Source: Marinobacter azerbaijanicus
GTDB taxonomy: Bacteria; Pseudomonadota; Gammaproteobacteria; Pseudomonadales; Oleiphilaceae
DNA length: 64,000 nt
Direction: 5' to 3'
Assembly: GCF_030250645.1 (NCBI RefSeq)
Contig: NZ_JASSVS010000002.1
Location: 62,001 to 126,000, forward strand
The notes beneath the pieces were generated by a model. That model was not told the DNA's origin. It saw only the letters and a list, made by a program, of their open reading frames with translations, and did no database searches. Every line of letters begins with the position of its first letter. Position 1 is the stretch's first letter. Below are positions 1-8,300 of the stretch, in pieces. The position numbers and the translations under genes were made by a program.

Positions 1-78
1 GAAGACCAGGCTACCGGCTTCTCCGAGGGTGACCTGCGCGGTGCCTTTGTAGTGACCTGGCAGAATCCGGCGCCGTGA
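1..78 (+). CDS. 3' end of an unidentified protein (cut by window start)
   Basis: An open frame enters from the left edge and ends at a TGA at 76-78. Only the last 25 residues are visible (ending ...VVTWQNPAP). They contain no motif that I recognise. The frame converges on the chemoreceptor gene, whose stop lies six bases further on, so no other gene fits here. No function can be given from this fragment. Confidence 0.5.
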   Translation, partial: EDQATGFSEGDLRGAFVVTWQNPAP

Positions 79-83
79 TTGAA

Positions 84-1700
84 TCACCCCTGGTTGAGCC
101 GGAACTGCTCAATGGCTTTGCGCAGAGTTTCCGCCATGCCCAGCAGATCCGCGGCGATACGTGCGGTTTCCTGGGCGTCCCCGGAGGTCTGCTCCGCTGA
201 GCGGCTGATTTCAATCACGTTGAGATTGATGGATTCGGAGACCTCGCTCTGCTCATTGGCGGCGCTTTCCATTTCCTGGTTGAGATCGGTAATCTCACGC
301 ACAGCGGCGGCAATGGTCTGCAGTTCTGATTCCACATTGAGAATGGCCTGCACCTGCTGCTCGGCCATCTCCGATGCGTGGCGCATGGTGGCCACGCAGT
401 CCACCACTTCGCCCTTGAGGCCATTGATGGTGGTACGGATTTCCTCGGTTGAATCCTGGGTGCGTGAGGCAAGTGCCCGCACTTCATCTGCCACCACCGA
501 GAACCCCCGGCCCTGTTCACCGGCTCTTGCGGCTTCAATGGCAGCATTCAGCGCCAGCAGATTGGTCTGGTCGGCGATGTTGGAGATCACTTCCAGCATG
601 TCCGACATCTGGCTTGTGCGCTCGTCGAGCTGTTCAATACGCCGGGCACCACTCTGCACCTCGGTGTTCAGGGCCTCAATACCCTCCACCGCATTGCGGG
701 CAAGAGTTTCACCCTTATTGGCGGACTCCGCCGTGTCGGCGGATTTGCCGGTGGTATGGATCGCATTTTCCCGGACCTGAACAGCAGAAGCGGCCATTTC
801 CATGGTGGCACTGGCCACCTGGTCGGTATTGTCCCGCTGCGCCAGCACCTCACGTTCGGTGGTTTCCGCCTTCCCGGCAATGCTGCGCGCGGCCTGTTCA
901 ACCTGCCCGGCATTGTCCATTACCGTGTTCATGCTCCCCCGAATCTTTGCCATCATGCGGTTAAAAGCCCGGGCGACAGAACCGATTTCGTCATCGCGGG
1001 ATACATCCAGCTCGATGGTCAGGTCAGAATTGGCAGCAATCGTTTCCATGCTGTCGTGGAGCCTTCGCAAGCGCGCAATCACCAGTTTCCCCAGTACCCC
1101 GGCCGTCATGAAAAAGGCTAGAGTAAAAATGACGAACTGGATCCCACCGCTGGTAAGAAGCTGCTCCTGCAGGCGGGCATCGCCCTCAGCAAGGGAATAA
1201 TCAACGCGGATGGCGCCCAGAACATCTCCTTCCCTGGCCTGGTGACACCCCAGGCAGTTCACCCCCTGGTAATCCTCCATGGCGCGAACCGGTTCGATCA
1301 GCGTGTAGACTCGCCCGCTCTCTCCGTCAGACATCTGTTCAATCCGCTCACCCCGGAGCGCTCTGGTCTCTGTCTCGCTGCGGGCCTGTTCGTCGCTATC
1401 GCCTGCACCGAACATTTCCTTGAGTTGTTCGCTGCGGATAACCCGCACATCCAGAACATCCTCCGGCGCAGTGGCCTTTTCCCTGAGCATCTGCCGATTG
1501 TTGATGGTGCCAGTAACCATCATGGTATTGAGGGCGTCGAAGTAGGACTTGGACAGACCCTCAACGTACCGACCGGTGTACTCCTCCAGATGTTGGCGCT
1601 GCGAGTAGTTGCCATACAGCAGGGTGAGAACAAGGATGAGGGAAAATGCCCCGGCAAGGGCAAACAATAGAACGAAACGGATAGACTGGTTTTTTCTCAT
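84..1700 (-). CDS. Methyl-accepting chemotaxis protein with periplasmic haem c-type sensor domain
   Basis: A 538-residue transmembrane chemoreceptor. An N-terminal membrane helix (about residues 8-30) is followed by a periplasmic region of about 150 residues, a second helix (about 183-208), a HAMP linker and a long MCP signalling coiled coil. The conserved hairpin-tip stretch near NLLALNAAIEAARAGEQGRG is clear. The periplasmic part carries a CLGCH motif (C149, C152, H153), the covalent haem c attachment signature, close to the second helix as in DUF3365/Tll0287-type sensors. The likely role is aerotaxis, redox taxis or gas sensing through CheA/CheW; the ligand is inference. It ends in RLNQG without a CheR-docking pentapeptide. 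The ATG at 1700 lacks a strong ribosome site, and no in-frame alternative preserves the first helix better. Confidence 0.93.
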   Translation of the reverse strand: MRKNQSIRFVLLFALAGAFSLILVLTLLYGNYSQRQHLEEYTGRYVEGLSKSYFDALNTMMVTGTINNRQMLREKATAPEDVLDVRVIRSEQLKEMFGAGDSDEQARSETETRALRGERIEQMSDGESGRVYTLIEPVRAMEDYQGVNCLGCHQAREGDVLGAIRVDYSLAEGDARLQEQLLTSGGIQFVIFTLAFFMTAGVLGKLVIARLRRLHDSMETIAANSDLTIELDVSRDDEIGSVARAFNRMMAKIRGSMNTVMDNAGQVEQAARSIAGKAETTEREVLAQRDNTDQVASATMEMAASAVQVRENAIHTTGKSADTAESANKGETLARNAVEGIEALNTEVQSGARRIEQLDERTSQMSDMLEVISNIADQTNLLALNAAIEAARAGEQGRGFSVVADEVRALASRTQDSTEEIRTTINGLKGEVVDCVATMRHASEMAEQQVQAILNVESELQTIAAAVREITDLNQEMESAANEQSEVSESINLNVIEISRSAEQTSGDAQETARIAADLLGMAETLRKAIEQFRLNQG

Positions 1701-1860
1701 AACAGCTCAGCTACGGAAAGTGCAGGGATCGGCGGTCACACTAATGCAACCGGGAAAAAAATTTCATGATCCAGATCAGCTGACGGGCAATGGCCCGTTT
1801 TGTGCTTATGCACAGACAATCGTCAAATTTTTTTCAGTGACCATGGGAGGGTAAAGAGCC

Positions 1861-2514
1861 ATGTCGCTGCTTACATCGCTGATCAAAGCCAGCACCCAAT
1901 TCCAGCAGGCCATGGAAAAGCGCGCGCCGTCAGCCCAGGATAATGCCGCCGCAAAGCCTGCCGCGCCTGAAACGCCGGCGTCAGCAACCGATGACCGTTT
2001 CACGCTGTCGGAACGGGCAAATGTCGAGACAGGTCGACCAAAGTCGGCCAGGCTTTCGATGGCCGAATACAGGCAAACCGTTGGGCAGGACCTTGCCTAC
2101 ATGCGGGAAACGCTACGGCACAAACTTGCCGAGTACAGACTGAACCCGGCTACCAGCGTGGAAGTGTCAAAAGATGAAGGGGGAAAGATCAGTCTGGGTG
2201 GGGGAATGCCGGAGCAGACCCGCAGCCGCATTGAACAGGACCTGAATAACAGCAAGCCGTTCCGCGAGGCATTCAGCCGCCTCAGCGCCAGCGAGCCAAC
2301 CCTGCACTTTGTGGACAACGCCCTCAAGCTGAACAAGGCCTATGGTGTGGCCAACCCGCTGCTGGATACGCTGGTCAGCGACAATCAGCAGTTCAACGGC
2401 CTGCAGGACCTGGCACACCGGTATGACAGCATGCGCCAGACCATCAACACGGACCACTCAGCCGGGTATACAGACCGCAAGAACTTCGCCCTGAGCCTGA
2501 ACACCCGGGCCTGA
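1861..2514 (+). CDS. Hypothetical protein, 217 residues
   Basis: I do not recognise a family. The protein has no signal peptide or membrane helix. It begins with a short helical segment, then an Ala/Pro-rich low-complexity stretch (about residues 18-45) and a mostly helical, charged body. It ends in LNTRA. A good ribosome site (GGGAGG) lies about 10 bases before the ATG. The gene stands alone: the chemoreceptor is divergent upstream, and yciO converges with only five bases between stops. The organisation (flexible N-terminal region, soluble helical body) would suit a structural or partner protein, but that is a guess. Confidence 0.75.
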   Translation: MSLLTSLIKASTQFQQAMEKRAPSAQDNAAAKPAAPETPASATDDRFTLSERANVETGRPKSARLSMAEYRQTVGQDLAYMRETLRHKLAEYRLNPATSVEVSKDEGGKISLGGGMPEQTRSRIEQDLNNSKPFREAFSRLSASEPTLHFVDNALKLNKAYGVANPLLDTLVSDNQQFNGLQDLAHRYDSMRQTINTDHSAGYTDRKNFALSLNTRA

Positions 2515-2519
2515 GCCGG

Positions 2520-3143
2520 TTAAACCCGGAAAGGCTCGGGGTCACCCTTGCCAACGCGGGTCACTTCCGGTGCCGGGCCGGTCATGTTCACCACGGTGGT
2601 TGCTTCAAGGCCGCAGAAACCGCCGTCGATGATCAGATCCAGTTCGTGCTCCAGCCTCTCCCGAATCTCTTCCGGATCGGTCATCGGGTCCTCTTCGCCC
2701 GGCAGTATCAGTGTGCTACTCATGATGGGCTCACCAAGCGCCTCCAGCAGCGCCTGGACGATGGCGTTGTCTGGCACCCGCATGCCAATGGTTTTGCGCT
2801 TGGGGTGTAACAGGCGCCGCGGCACCTCACTGGTGGCGTCCAGAATGAAGGTGTAAGGCCCCGGGGTAAACGTCTTGAGCAAGCGGAAGTGGGTATTATC
2901 GACTTTCGCAAACACGCCGATATCCGAAAGATCCCGGCACACCAGGGTAAAGTTGTGTTTATCGTCGAGCTTGCGGATACGCTTGATGCGATCCGCCGCC
3001 TGCTTGTCACCCAGGTGACAACCGATGGCGTAGGCGGAATCCGTGGGGTACACAATCACTCCACCCCGCCGCAGAATATCGACAGCCTGGTTGATAAGGC
3101 GCTTCTGCGGCGTTACCGGGTGAATCTGGAAAAACTGACTCAT
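2520..3143 (-). CDS. yciO: YciO/Sua5-type (threonylcarbamoyl-AMP synthase-like) protein
   Basis: A 207-residue protein with the YrdC/Sua5 fold. The N-terminal GGVIVYPTDSAYAIGC segment and the KRIRKLDDKHNFTLVC region form the ATP/threonine-binding side in this family, and RRLLHPKRKTIGMRVPDN closes the pocket. Sua5 and TsaC make threonylcarbamoyl-AMP for tRNA t6A37. The YciO branch has the same fold, but its physiological role is less certain. The sequence looks like YciO rather than TsaC in length and in its DKHNFTL motif. It is translationally coupled to bolA: its ATG at 3143 overlaps the bolA stop as ATGA. Confidence 0.85.
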   Translation of the reverse strand: MSQFFQIHPVTPQKRLINQAVDILRRGGVIVYPTDSAYAIGCHLGDKQAADRIKRIRKLDDKHNFTLVCRDLSDIGVFAKVDNTHFRLLKTFTPGPYTFILDATSEVPRRLLHPKRKTIGMRVPDNAIVQALLEALGEPIMSSTLILPGEEDPMTDPEEIRERLEHELDLIIDGGFCGLEATTVVNMTGPAPEVTRVGKGDPEPFRV

Positions 3144-3484
3144 TGTTTACCTCCTGAAGCAAACGCCGGATCTTTTTTCGACCCACCCATGCAATTGGGG
3201 GACTCAGGCGCTGCCTGGCCAGACGCCTCCCACTCCTGTGGCGAGTACACATGAAGCGCCAGGGCATGAACCCCGCCGGCCATTTCTTCAGCCAGCACAC
3301 GGTAGATGGACTGGTGCCGCTTCACTTTACCCTGCCCCTCGAACTCCGGGGCCACCAGAGTCACCTTAAAGTGGGTTTCCGAATTCGGTGGCACGCTATG
3401 TTTGTGGCTCTCGTTTTCAACCATGAGGTGGTGGCTGTCGAACGCGTTTGCGAGCTTTTGCTCAATGGCTTGTTGTAAAGACAT
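3140..3484 (-). CDS. bolA: BolA family protein
   Basis: A 114-residue BolA/IbaG-like protein with the class II KH-like fold. The hallmark FKVTLVAPEFEGQGKVKRHQ segment, containing a conserved His, is followed by the IYRVLAEEM helix and the HALALHVYSPQEW strand. BolA proteins bind [2Fe-2S] clusters with monothiol glutaredoxins and also affect transcription and cell shape. The C-terminal tail of about 25 residues after EW is low complexity and longer than in many homologues. Coupled to yciO downstream by an ATGA overlap and divergent from topB. Confidence 0.88.
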   Translation of the reverse strand: MSLQQAIEQKLANAFDSHHLMVENESHKHSVPPNSETHFKVTLVAPEFEGQGKVKRHQSIYRVLAEEMAGGVHALALHVYSPQEWEASGQAAPESPNCMGGSKKDPAFASGGKQ

Positions 3485-3607
3485 AAACAGGCCTGCTCCT
3501 GATTGAATGTGTTACGGAACAGTCTACTACACGTAGCGCTGTGTTACCTTGACAGGATCGGGGCAAAGCGCCATCTTCCGTCCCCACCCGAAAATTGCTT
3601 CCGACTT

Positions 3608-5773
3608 ATGCGCCTTTATATTGCCGAAAAACCAAGCCTGGGCCGGGCTATCGCCGCCGCTCTTCCCGCTCCCCATCAAAAGGGCAACGGCTGGATCCGT
3701 TGTGGCGAAGGAAGCAGTGCCTGCACCGTCAGCTGGTGCATCGGCCACCTGCTGGAACCGGCAGAACCCGCCCAGTACGACCCACGCTGGAAGAAGTGGC
3801 GCCAGGAAGACCTGCCCCTGTTTCCTGACAAATGGGAGGTTATGCCCAAAGACAGCGTGCGCCAACAGCTGAAGGTGCTGGAGTCGCTGATCCGCAAGGC
3901 AGACATCATTATTCACGCCGGCGACCCGGACCGGGAAGGACAGCTACTGGTGGATGAGGTGATTCGCTACGCCGGCGCCACCTGCCCGGTGCAAAGGATC
4001 CTGATCAACGACCTGACCCCCGCCGCCGTGGCAAAAGCCATCGACGCACCGAAAGACAACCGGGAATTCCGTCGCCTGTCCCAATCCGCACTGGCCCGCC
4101 AGCGGGCGGACTGGCTGTATGGCATCAACCTCACCCGCTTCTACACGCTTTCATATCAACAGCAGGGTGAACAGGGCGTGTACTCAGTGGGACGGGTACA
4201 AACGCCAGTGCTGGGGCTGGTGGTGACGCGTGACAACACCATCGAAAATTTCCAGCCCAAACCCTTCTTCCGGATTCAGGCAAACTGCCATGCCGTGGAA
4301 GAAGACGCCGACCAGCAGGGGTTCGTAGCAAAGTGGCAGCCCTCGGAGGATTACCGGCAATATCTGGATGAAGAGGAGCGTCTGCTGGATGGCGAGGTGG
4401 CCAGACAGATTGCTGACGCCGTGGAAGGCCGGCCGGGGAAGGTGACGGAATCCCGCTTCCGCGACCGCAACGAAACACCGCCACTTCCGCTTTCCCTCTC
4501 TGCCCTGCAGATCGAAGCGGGCCGGCTGTTCCGCATGGGCGCGAAAGACGTACTGGATACTGCCCAGAGTCTGTACGAACGCCATCAGCTGATCACCTAT
4601 CCCCGCTCGGATTGCCGCTACCTGCCAGAGGGGCATTTTGACCAGCGCCAGAAAGTGCTGCAGGCCATTGGCAAAGTGGCAGGCAAGCTGGCATCCGCCT
4701 GTGATGCAGCAGACCTGAACCGGCGCACCGAGGCATGGAACGACAAAAAGGTGGATGCCCACCACGCCATCATCCCCACGGCCAGGCAAGCGCCTTCCGG
4801 GCGACTGAGCGAAGCGGAACAGAACATCTACGAGCTGATCAGCCGTTTCTACCTGATGCAGTTCAGCGCTGACGCTATCCACCGGGAAGGCAAACTGGCG
4901 ATCAGGATTGGCGATCATGCCTTCAGGGCCACTGAAACCGCGATTCTGCAGCCGGGCTGGAAAGACCTGGAAATACGCCAGCGGGAGGCCCGCCAGGAGG
5001 CCGCCAAACCGCCTCTGCCACGCCTGGAAAAAGGCGACCCGGTATTGTGTGATTCGGTGGAGATCGCCGAGCGGAAAACCCAGCCGCCACAGCATTTCAC
5101 CGATGCCACGCTGCTGTCGGCGATGACCAATATTGCCCGCTTTGTCAGCGACCCGGAGCTACGCAAAACCCTGCGGGAAACCGATGGCCTGGGTACCGAG
5201 GCCACCCGCGCGGCCATCATCGACACCCTGTTCCGGCGCGACTACCTGTACCGGGACAAGCGCCACATCCGCTCCACGCCCAAGGGCAAGGCACTGATCG
5301 AATCACTGCCGGAATCCATCAGCAAGCCGGACATGACGGCAATCTGGGAAGCCACCCTGGAGAGCATCCGCCGGGGCGAGGGCAACCCCAAGCAATTTAT
5401 GGAAGACCTCAGGGAACAGATCCGGGGCTTTATCAACAGCCCGGCCCCGGAGGCCGACAGCTCCGCGCCAGCAGAAGGCCTGCCCCACTGCCCCAAGTGC
5501 CGGGCCCCCATGCGACGGCGTGATGGTAAGTTCGGGGCCTTCCATGCCTGCACCCGTTTTCCGGACTGCAAGGGCACACGGCCCATTGAGGATCAGTCCC
5601 CTGAAGATGGCACCAGCAACAAACCGGTGCCCTGCCCCCACTGTTTTTCCCCACTGGTGCGCCGAAAAGGAAAAAACGGCTGGTTCTGGGGCTGCAGTAA
5701 TTTCCCTGGCTGCCGACAAACAGTAGACGACGACAACGGAACACCTGCGCTCCGTTTACGCAATACTACATAA
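3608..5773 (+). CDS. topB: DNA topoisomerase III
   Basis: A type IA topoisomerase that decatenates DNA by single-strand passage, often with RecQ. The start is set at ATG 3608 because MRLYIAEKPS is the canonical N terminus; the frame upstream carries no conserved sequence. The Toprim acidic triad region HAGDPDREGQLL lies near residues 102-113. The catalytic tyrosine is in LITYPRSDCRYLP (Y331, equivalent to Y328 of the E. coli enzyme). The C terminus carries two four-cysteine zinc ribbons (CPKC...C...C and CPHC...C...C), useful because the E. coli protein is shorter in zinc modules. Length 721 residues. Divergent from bolA with 123 bases between starts. Confidence 0.95.
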   Translation: MRLYIAEKPSLGRAIAAALPAPHQKGNGWIRCGEGSSACTVSWCIGHLLEPAEPAQYDPRWKKWRQEDLPLFPDKWEVMPKDSVRQQLKVLESLIRKADIIIHAGDPDREGQLLVDEVIRYAGATCPVQRILINDLTPAAVAKAIDAPKDNREFRRLSQSALARQRADWLYGINLTRFYTLSYQQQGEQGVYSVGRVQTPVLGLVVTRDNTIENFQPKPFFRIQANCHAVEEDADQQGFVAKWQPSEDYRQYLDEEERLLDGEVARQIADAVEGRPGKVTESRFRDRNETPPLPLSLSALQIEAGRLFRMGAKDVLDTAQSLYERHQLITYPRSDCRYLPEGHFDQRQKVLQAIGKVAGKLASACDAADLNRRTEAWNDKKVDAHHAIIPTARQAPSGRLSEAEQNIYELISRFYLMQFSADAIHREGKLAIRIGDHAFRATETAILQPGWKDLEIRQREARQEAAKPPLPRLEKGDPVLCDSVEIAERKTQPPQHFTDATLLSAMTNIARFVSDPELRKTLRETDGLGTEATRAAIIDTLFRRDYLYRDKRHIRSTPKGKALIESLPESISKPDMTAIWEATLESIRRGEGNPKQFMEDLREQIRGFINSPAPEADSSAPAEGLPHCPKCRAPMRRRDGKFGAFHACTRFPDCKGTRPIEDQSPEDGTSNKPVPCPHCFSPLVRRKGKNGWFWGCSNFPGCRQTVDDDNGTPALRLRNTT

Positions 5774-5890
5774 CGACACTGAAGCGAAATTGCGAATTTG
5801 TAATAATGTGAAGTGATGTTCAATAGTTTTTCTCCAGCGCACACCGGGCCTGGGGTTCACAGTACTTCTTTTAATGTCGGGAGACGTTTG

Positions 5891-6616
5891 ATGCGTATCG
5901 CTTTGCTTGAGGACGAACACGAACAGGCACAGCACATCCAGTCGATTCTGTCTGAGCGCGGGCATTACTGTGACAGTTTCCCCTCCGGCCAATCGTTTCT
6001 GAGCGCCGTACTCCACCGCAGCTATGATCTGCTGGTGATGGACTGGCAGATTCCCGATATGACCGGCATAGAAGTACTGGAACACGTACGGGCCCAGCTT
6101 AACTGGCAGATTCCCGTTGTCTTCCTGACCCAGCGCGACAGTGAAACCGATATCGTAAGGGCGCTGGACGCCGGTGCTGATGATTACCTCTCCAAACCCG
6201 CCCGGGAAGCGGAACTGGTGGCGCGGATCAACGCTCTTGCCCGCCGCACCAACCCTGACAGCGAGAAGGAAGTGCTGGTCTACGGCCCGTTTGAAATCAA
6301 CACCCAGCTACGGACCATAGCGCTTCACGGAGAGGTACTGACCCTCACCGACAAGGACTTCGACCTGACCCTGTTTCTGTTCCAGAACCAGGGCCGGTTG
6401 CTGACCCGGGAAATGCTTCTGGAGCGTGTCTGGGGTCTGGCCCGTGATATCAACACCCGTACCGTGGACACTCATATGAGCCGGCTGCGCCGCAGACTCG
6501 GCCTCAACCCCGAGAATGGCTTCAGGATAAAGACCATCTACCAGCGGGGTTACCGCCTGGAAGCCATGAAGGCTTCCGGCCCGGATGCACACGCAGCCGC
6601 GACGGAACATGCCTGA
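5891..6616 (+). CDS. OmpR/PhoB-family response regulator
   Basis: A 241-residue two-component regulator. The receiver domain covers residues 1-120, with acidic pocket E7/D8, phospho-acceptor D51 (in LLVMDWQIP), T80 and K102 (in YLSKPA). A winged-helix DNA-binding domain covers about 130-228, with the typical RTVDTHMSRLRRRLG recognition helix. The start is ATG 5891 (MRIALLEDE); the upstream frame is not conserved in this fold. It overlaps the next gene by eight bases if that gene starts at 6609. It is probably phosphorylated by the CHASE2 histidine kinase two genes downstream, which shares the operon. Confidence 0.93.
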   Translation: MRIALLEDEHEQAQHIQSILSERGHYCDSFPSGQSFLSAVLHRSYDLLVMDWQIPDMTGIEVLEHVRAQLNWQIPVVFLTQRDSETDIVRALDAGADDYLSKPAREAELVARINALARRTNPDSEKEVLVYGPFEINTQLRTIALHGEVLTLTDKDFDLTLFLFQNQGRLLTREMLLERVWGLARDINTRTVDTHMSRLRRRLGLNPENGFRIKTIYQRGYRLEAMKASGPDAHAAATEHA

Positions 6617-8255
6617 AATGATTCAACGTTCTACCCGGACTCTGGTTCACCTTGTTGCGCTGCTGGCCAGCTGTTGGATCGCGCTGCCTGCACAGGCCGA
6701 GCTATCCATTACCCGTGGTTCCCAGGCGGGCTCTGGCCTGACCGAGTCAACTCCGGTTCCCGAATGGGTGTATACCGTCCGGCCGGGCGAAAGTTTTGAT
6801 GAACTGGCCAGCACGCTGCTTGCAAGAAACATATCGGCAAGCCGCCTGCTCCAGCATAACGGCATCGACAATCCGGCCACGATAGGCAGTGGCGACAGCC
6901 TGCGTATCCCGCTTGCCTGGCTCCAGCGTCAGCCGGATCCGGCCCGGGCCCGCTCGGTTGTAGGCCAGGTGCAGTTGATCTCCGGCAACGACGGTCGCAA
7001 GCGCCCGCTGACCGACGACATGCTGGTCCGTGTCGGGGACGAGATACTCTCCCACTCGGGTACCGCCACTGTCGAGCTGGCGGACGGCTCGATCGTCAGA
7101 ATTGCCCCGAATTCACGCCTGGCCTTCAACCGCCTGACCCAGTACGGCAAGTCCGGCATGGTGGACACCAGGCTGCGCCTGAATCGCGGAGAGATCGAAA
7201 CCCAGGTAAAACCGATCATTGAAGGTGGTTCACGATTCGAGATCGAAACACCGTCTGCCGTGGCAGCTGTCAGGGGCACCATGTTTACCCTGCGAACCGC
7301 ACCCGGCAGAACCGATGTCCGTGTTACCGAAGGGGCGGTGTCTTTTGGTCCTCCCGGGAAAACCCGCCGCATCCCGGCCGGCTACAGCGCCACCGTTTCC
7401 ACGGTTGGCGTTGGCGGCATGAACATTCGCCAGCTGCCTCCGGCACCAACCATCAATCCATTTCCGCCCCAGCTGAAACAGCTTCCGGCCGAACTGAGCT
7501 GGCAATCCAATGGCGCCAGTACCCACCGCGTGGATATATTCGATGCGGAAACCGGCCGCTGGATGGACAGCAGCCGGGTGAATGGGGACAGTTTCAACGT
7601 GGATCTGCTGGACAACGGCCGCTACGACATTCACCTGGCCGCGCTGGATAGCCGTGGCATTGCTGGTATGCCAGGCATCATTGACGTGGAGGTTGACCTC
7701 CAGGCCCGAACAGCCACCCTGGAGCAACCGGAGGCCGGTGCCGCCGTTAACGATGACATGCCGGAGTTCCGCTGGCAGTTCCGGGGCGAGAACGAAGTGG
7801 GCCGGGTAGAAATTGCGGAAGACCAGGACTTCGGCAACCTGGTTGCCACCAGTGAATGGGCGCCGGATCAGAGTGCACTGCCATCACGACCGCTGTCGCC
7901 GGGGCAATATTACTGGCGCGTGGTGACCGAAGCCGGAGGCAATTCCGTGGCCACCAGTGAGACACGCCCGTTCATCGTTAACGGCACACTTCCGCCGGCG
8001 CGCATCATCAGCGTGAACTATGTGGACAGCCAGGTGCGGGTGTTCTGGCAGAAGGTGGACACCGCTGCCGAATACCGCCTCCAGCTCTCCGAAGAGCCCC
8101 GCTTCAACAACATTATCAAAGAGGCGACTCTATCGGATACCACGGCGGCCTTGCGCCTGATTCCCGGAAGGCGGTATTTTGTGCGCCTGAAAGCCCTTTC
8201 TGATGGCCCTCTTGAAAGCCGTTGGGGACCAGGGAGGGAATTGTTCCTGGAGTAG
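6609..8255 (+). CDS. Secreted LysM- and FecR-domain protein with fibronectin-like repeats
   Basis: About 548 residues. A signal peptide ends at the PAQA/E junction (about residue 30). A LysM-like peptidoglycan-binding segment follows (VYTVRPGESFDELA...LRIPLAW), then a FecR domain (RVGDEILSHSGTATVELADGS...AVRGTMFTLR) and then two or more fibronectin III-like beta modules. FecR domains usually pass signals across the envelope. Here there is no sigma factor or TonB receptor nearby; instead the gene lies between a response regulator and a CHASE2 sensor kinase, so it may present or modify the stimulus for that kinase. An ATG at 6618 is an equally plausible start. Confidence 0.88.
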   Translation: MPEMIQRSTRTLVHLVALLASCWIALPAQAELSITRGSQAGSGLTESTPVPEWVYTVRPGESFDELASTLLARNISASRLLQHNGIDNPATIGSGDSLRIPLAWLQRQPDPARARSVVGQVQLISGNDGRKRPLTDDMLVRVGDEILSHSGTATVELADGSIVRIAPNSRLAFNRLTQYGKSGMVDTRLRLNRGEIETQVKPIIEGGSRFEIETPSAVAAVRGTMFTLRTAPGRTDVRVTEGAVSFGPPGKTRRIPAGYSATVSTVGVGGMNIRQLPPAPTINPFPPQLKQLPAELSWQSNGASTHRVDIFDAETGRWMDSSRVNGDSFNVDLLDNGRYDIHLAALDSRGIAGMPGIIDVEVDLQARTATLEQPEAGAAVNDDMPEFRWQFRGENEVGRVEIAEDQDFGNLVATSEWAPDQSALPSRPLSPGQYYWRVVTEAGGNSVATSETRPFIVNGTLPPARIISVNYVDSQVRVFWQKVDTAAEYRLQLSEEPRFNNIIKEATLSDTTAALRLIPGRRYFVRLKALSDGPLESRWGPGRELFLE

Positions 8256-8300
8256 TCCAGTGGACACCCTATTGCACCCCGATATCAAACAGCAGGCCTC

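Noticed and set aside
1728..1733. GCCGAT on the minus strand upstream of the chemoreceptor, a possible sigma-28 -10
   Set aside because: No TAAA-type -35 is present at the needed spacing.
4184..5095. Long antisense frame opposite topB (also opposite dddD at 26680-27561, dddC at 31856-32659, dddB at 30689-31513)
   Set aside because: These are mirror frames of strongly coding, GC-rich genes and show no domain or ribosome site.
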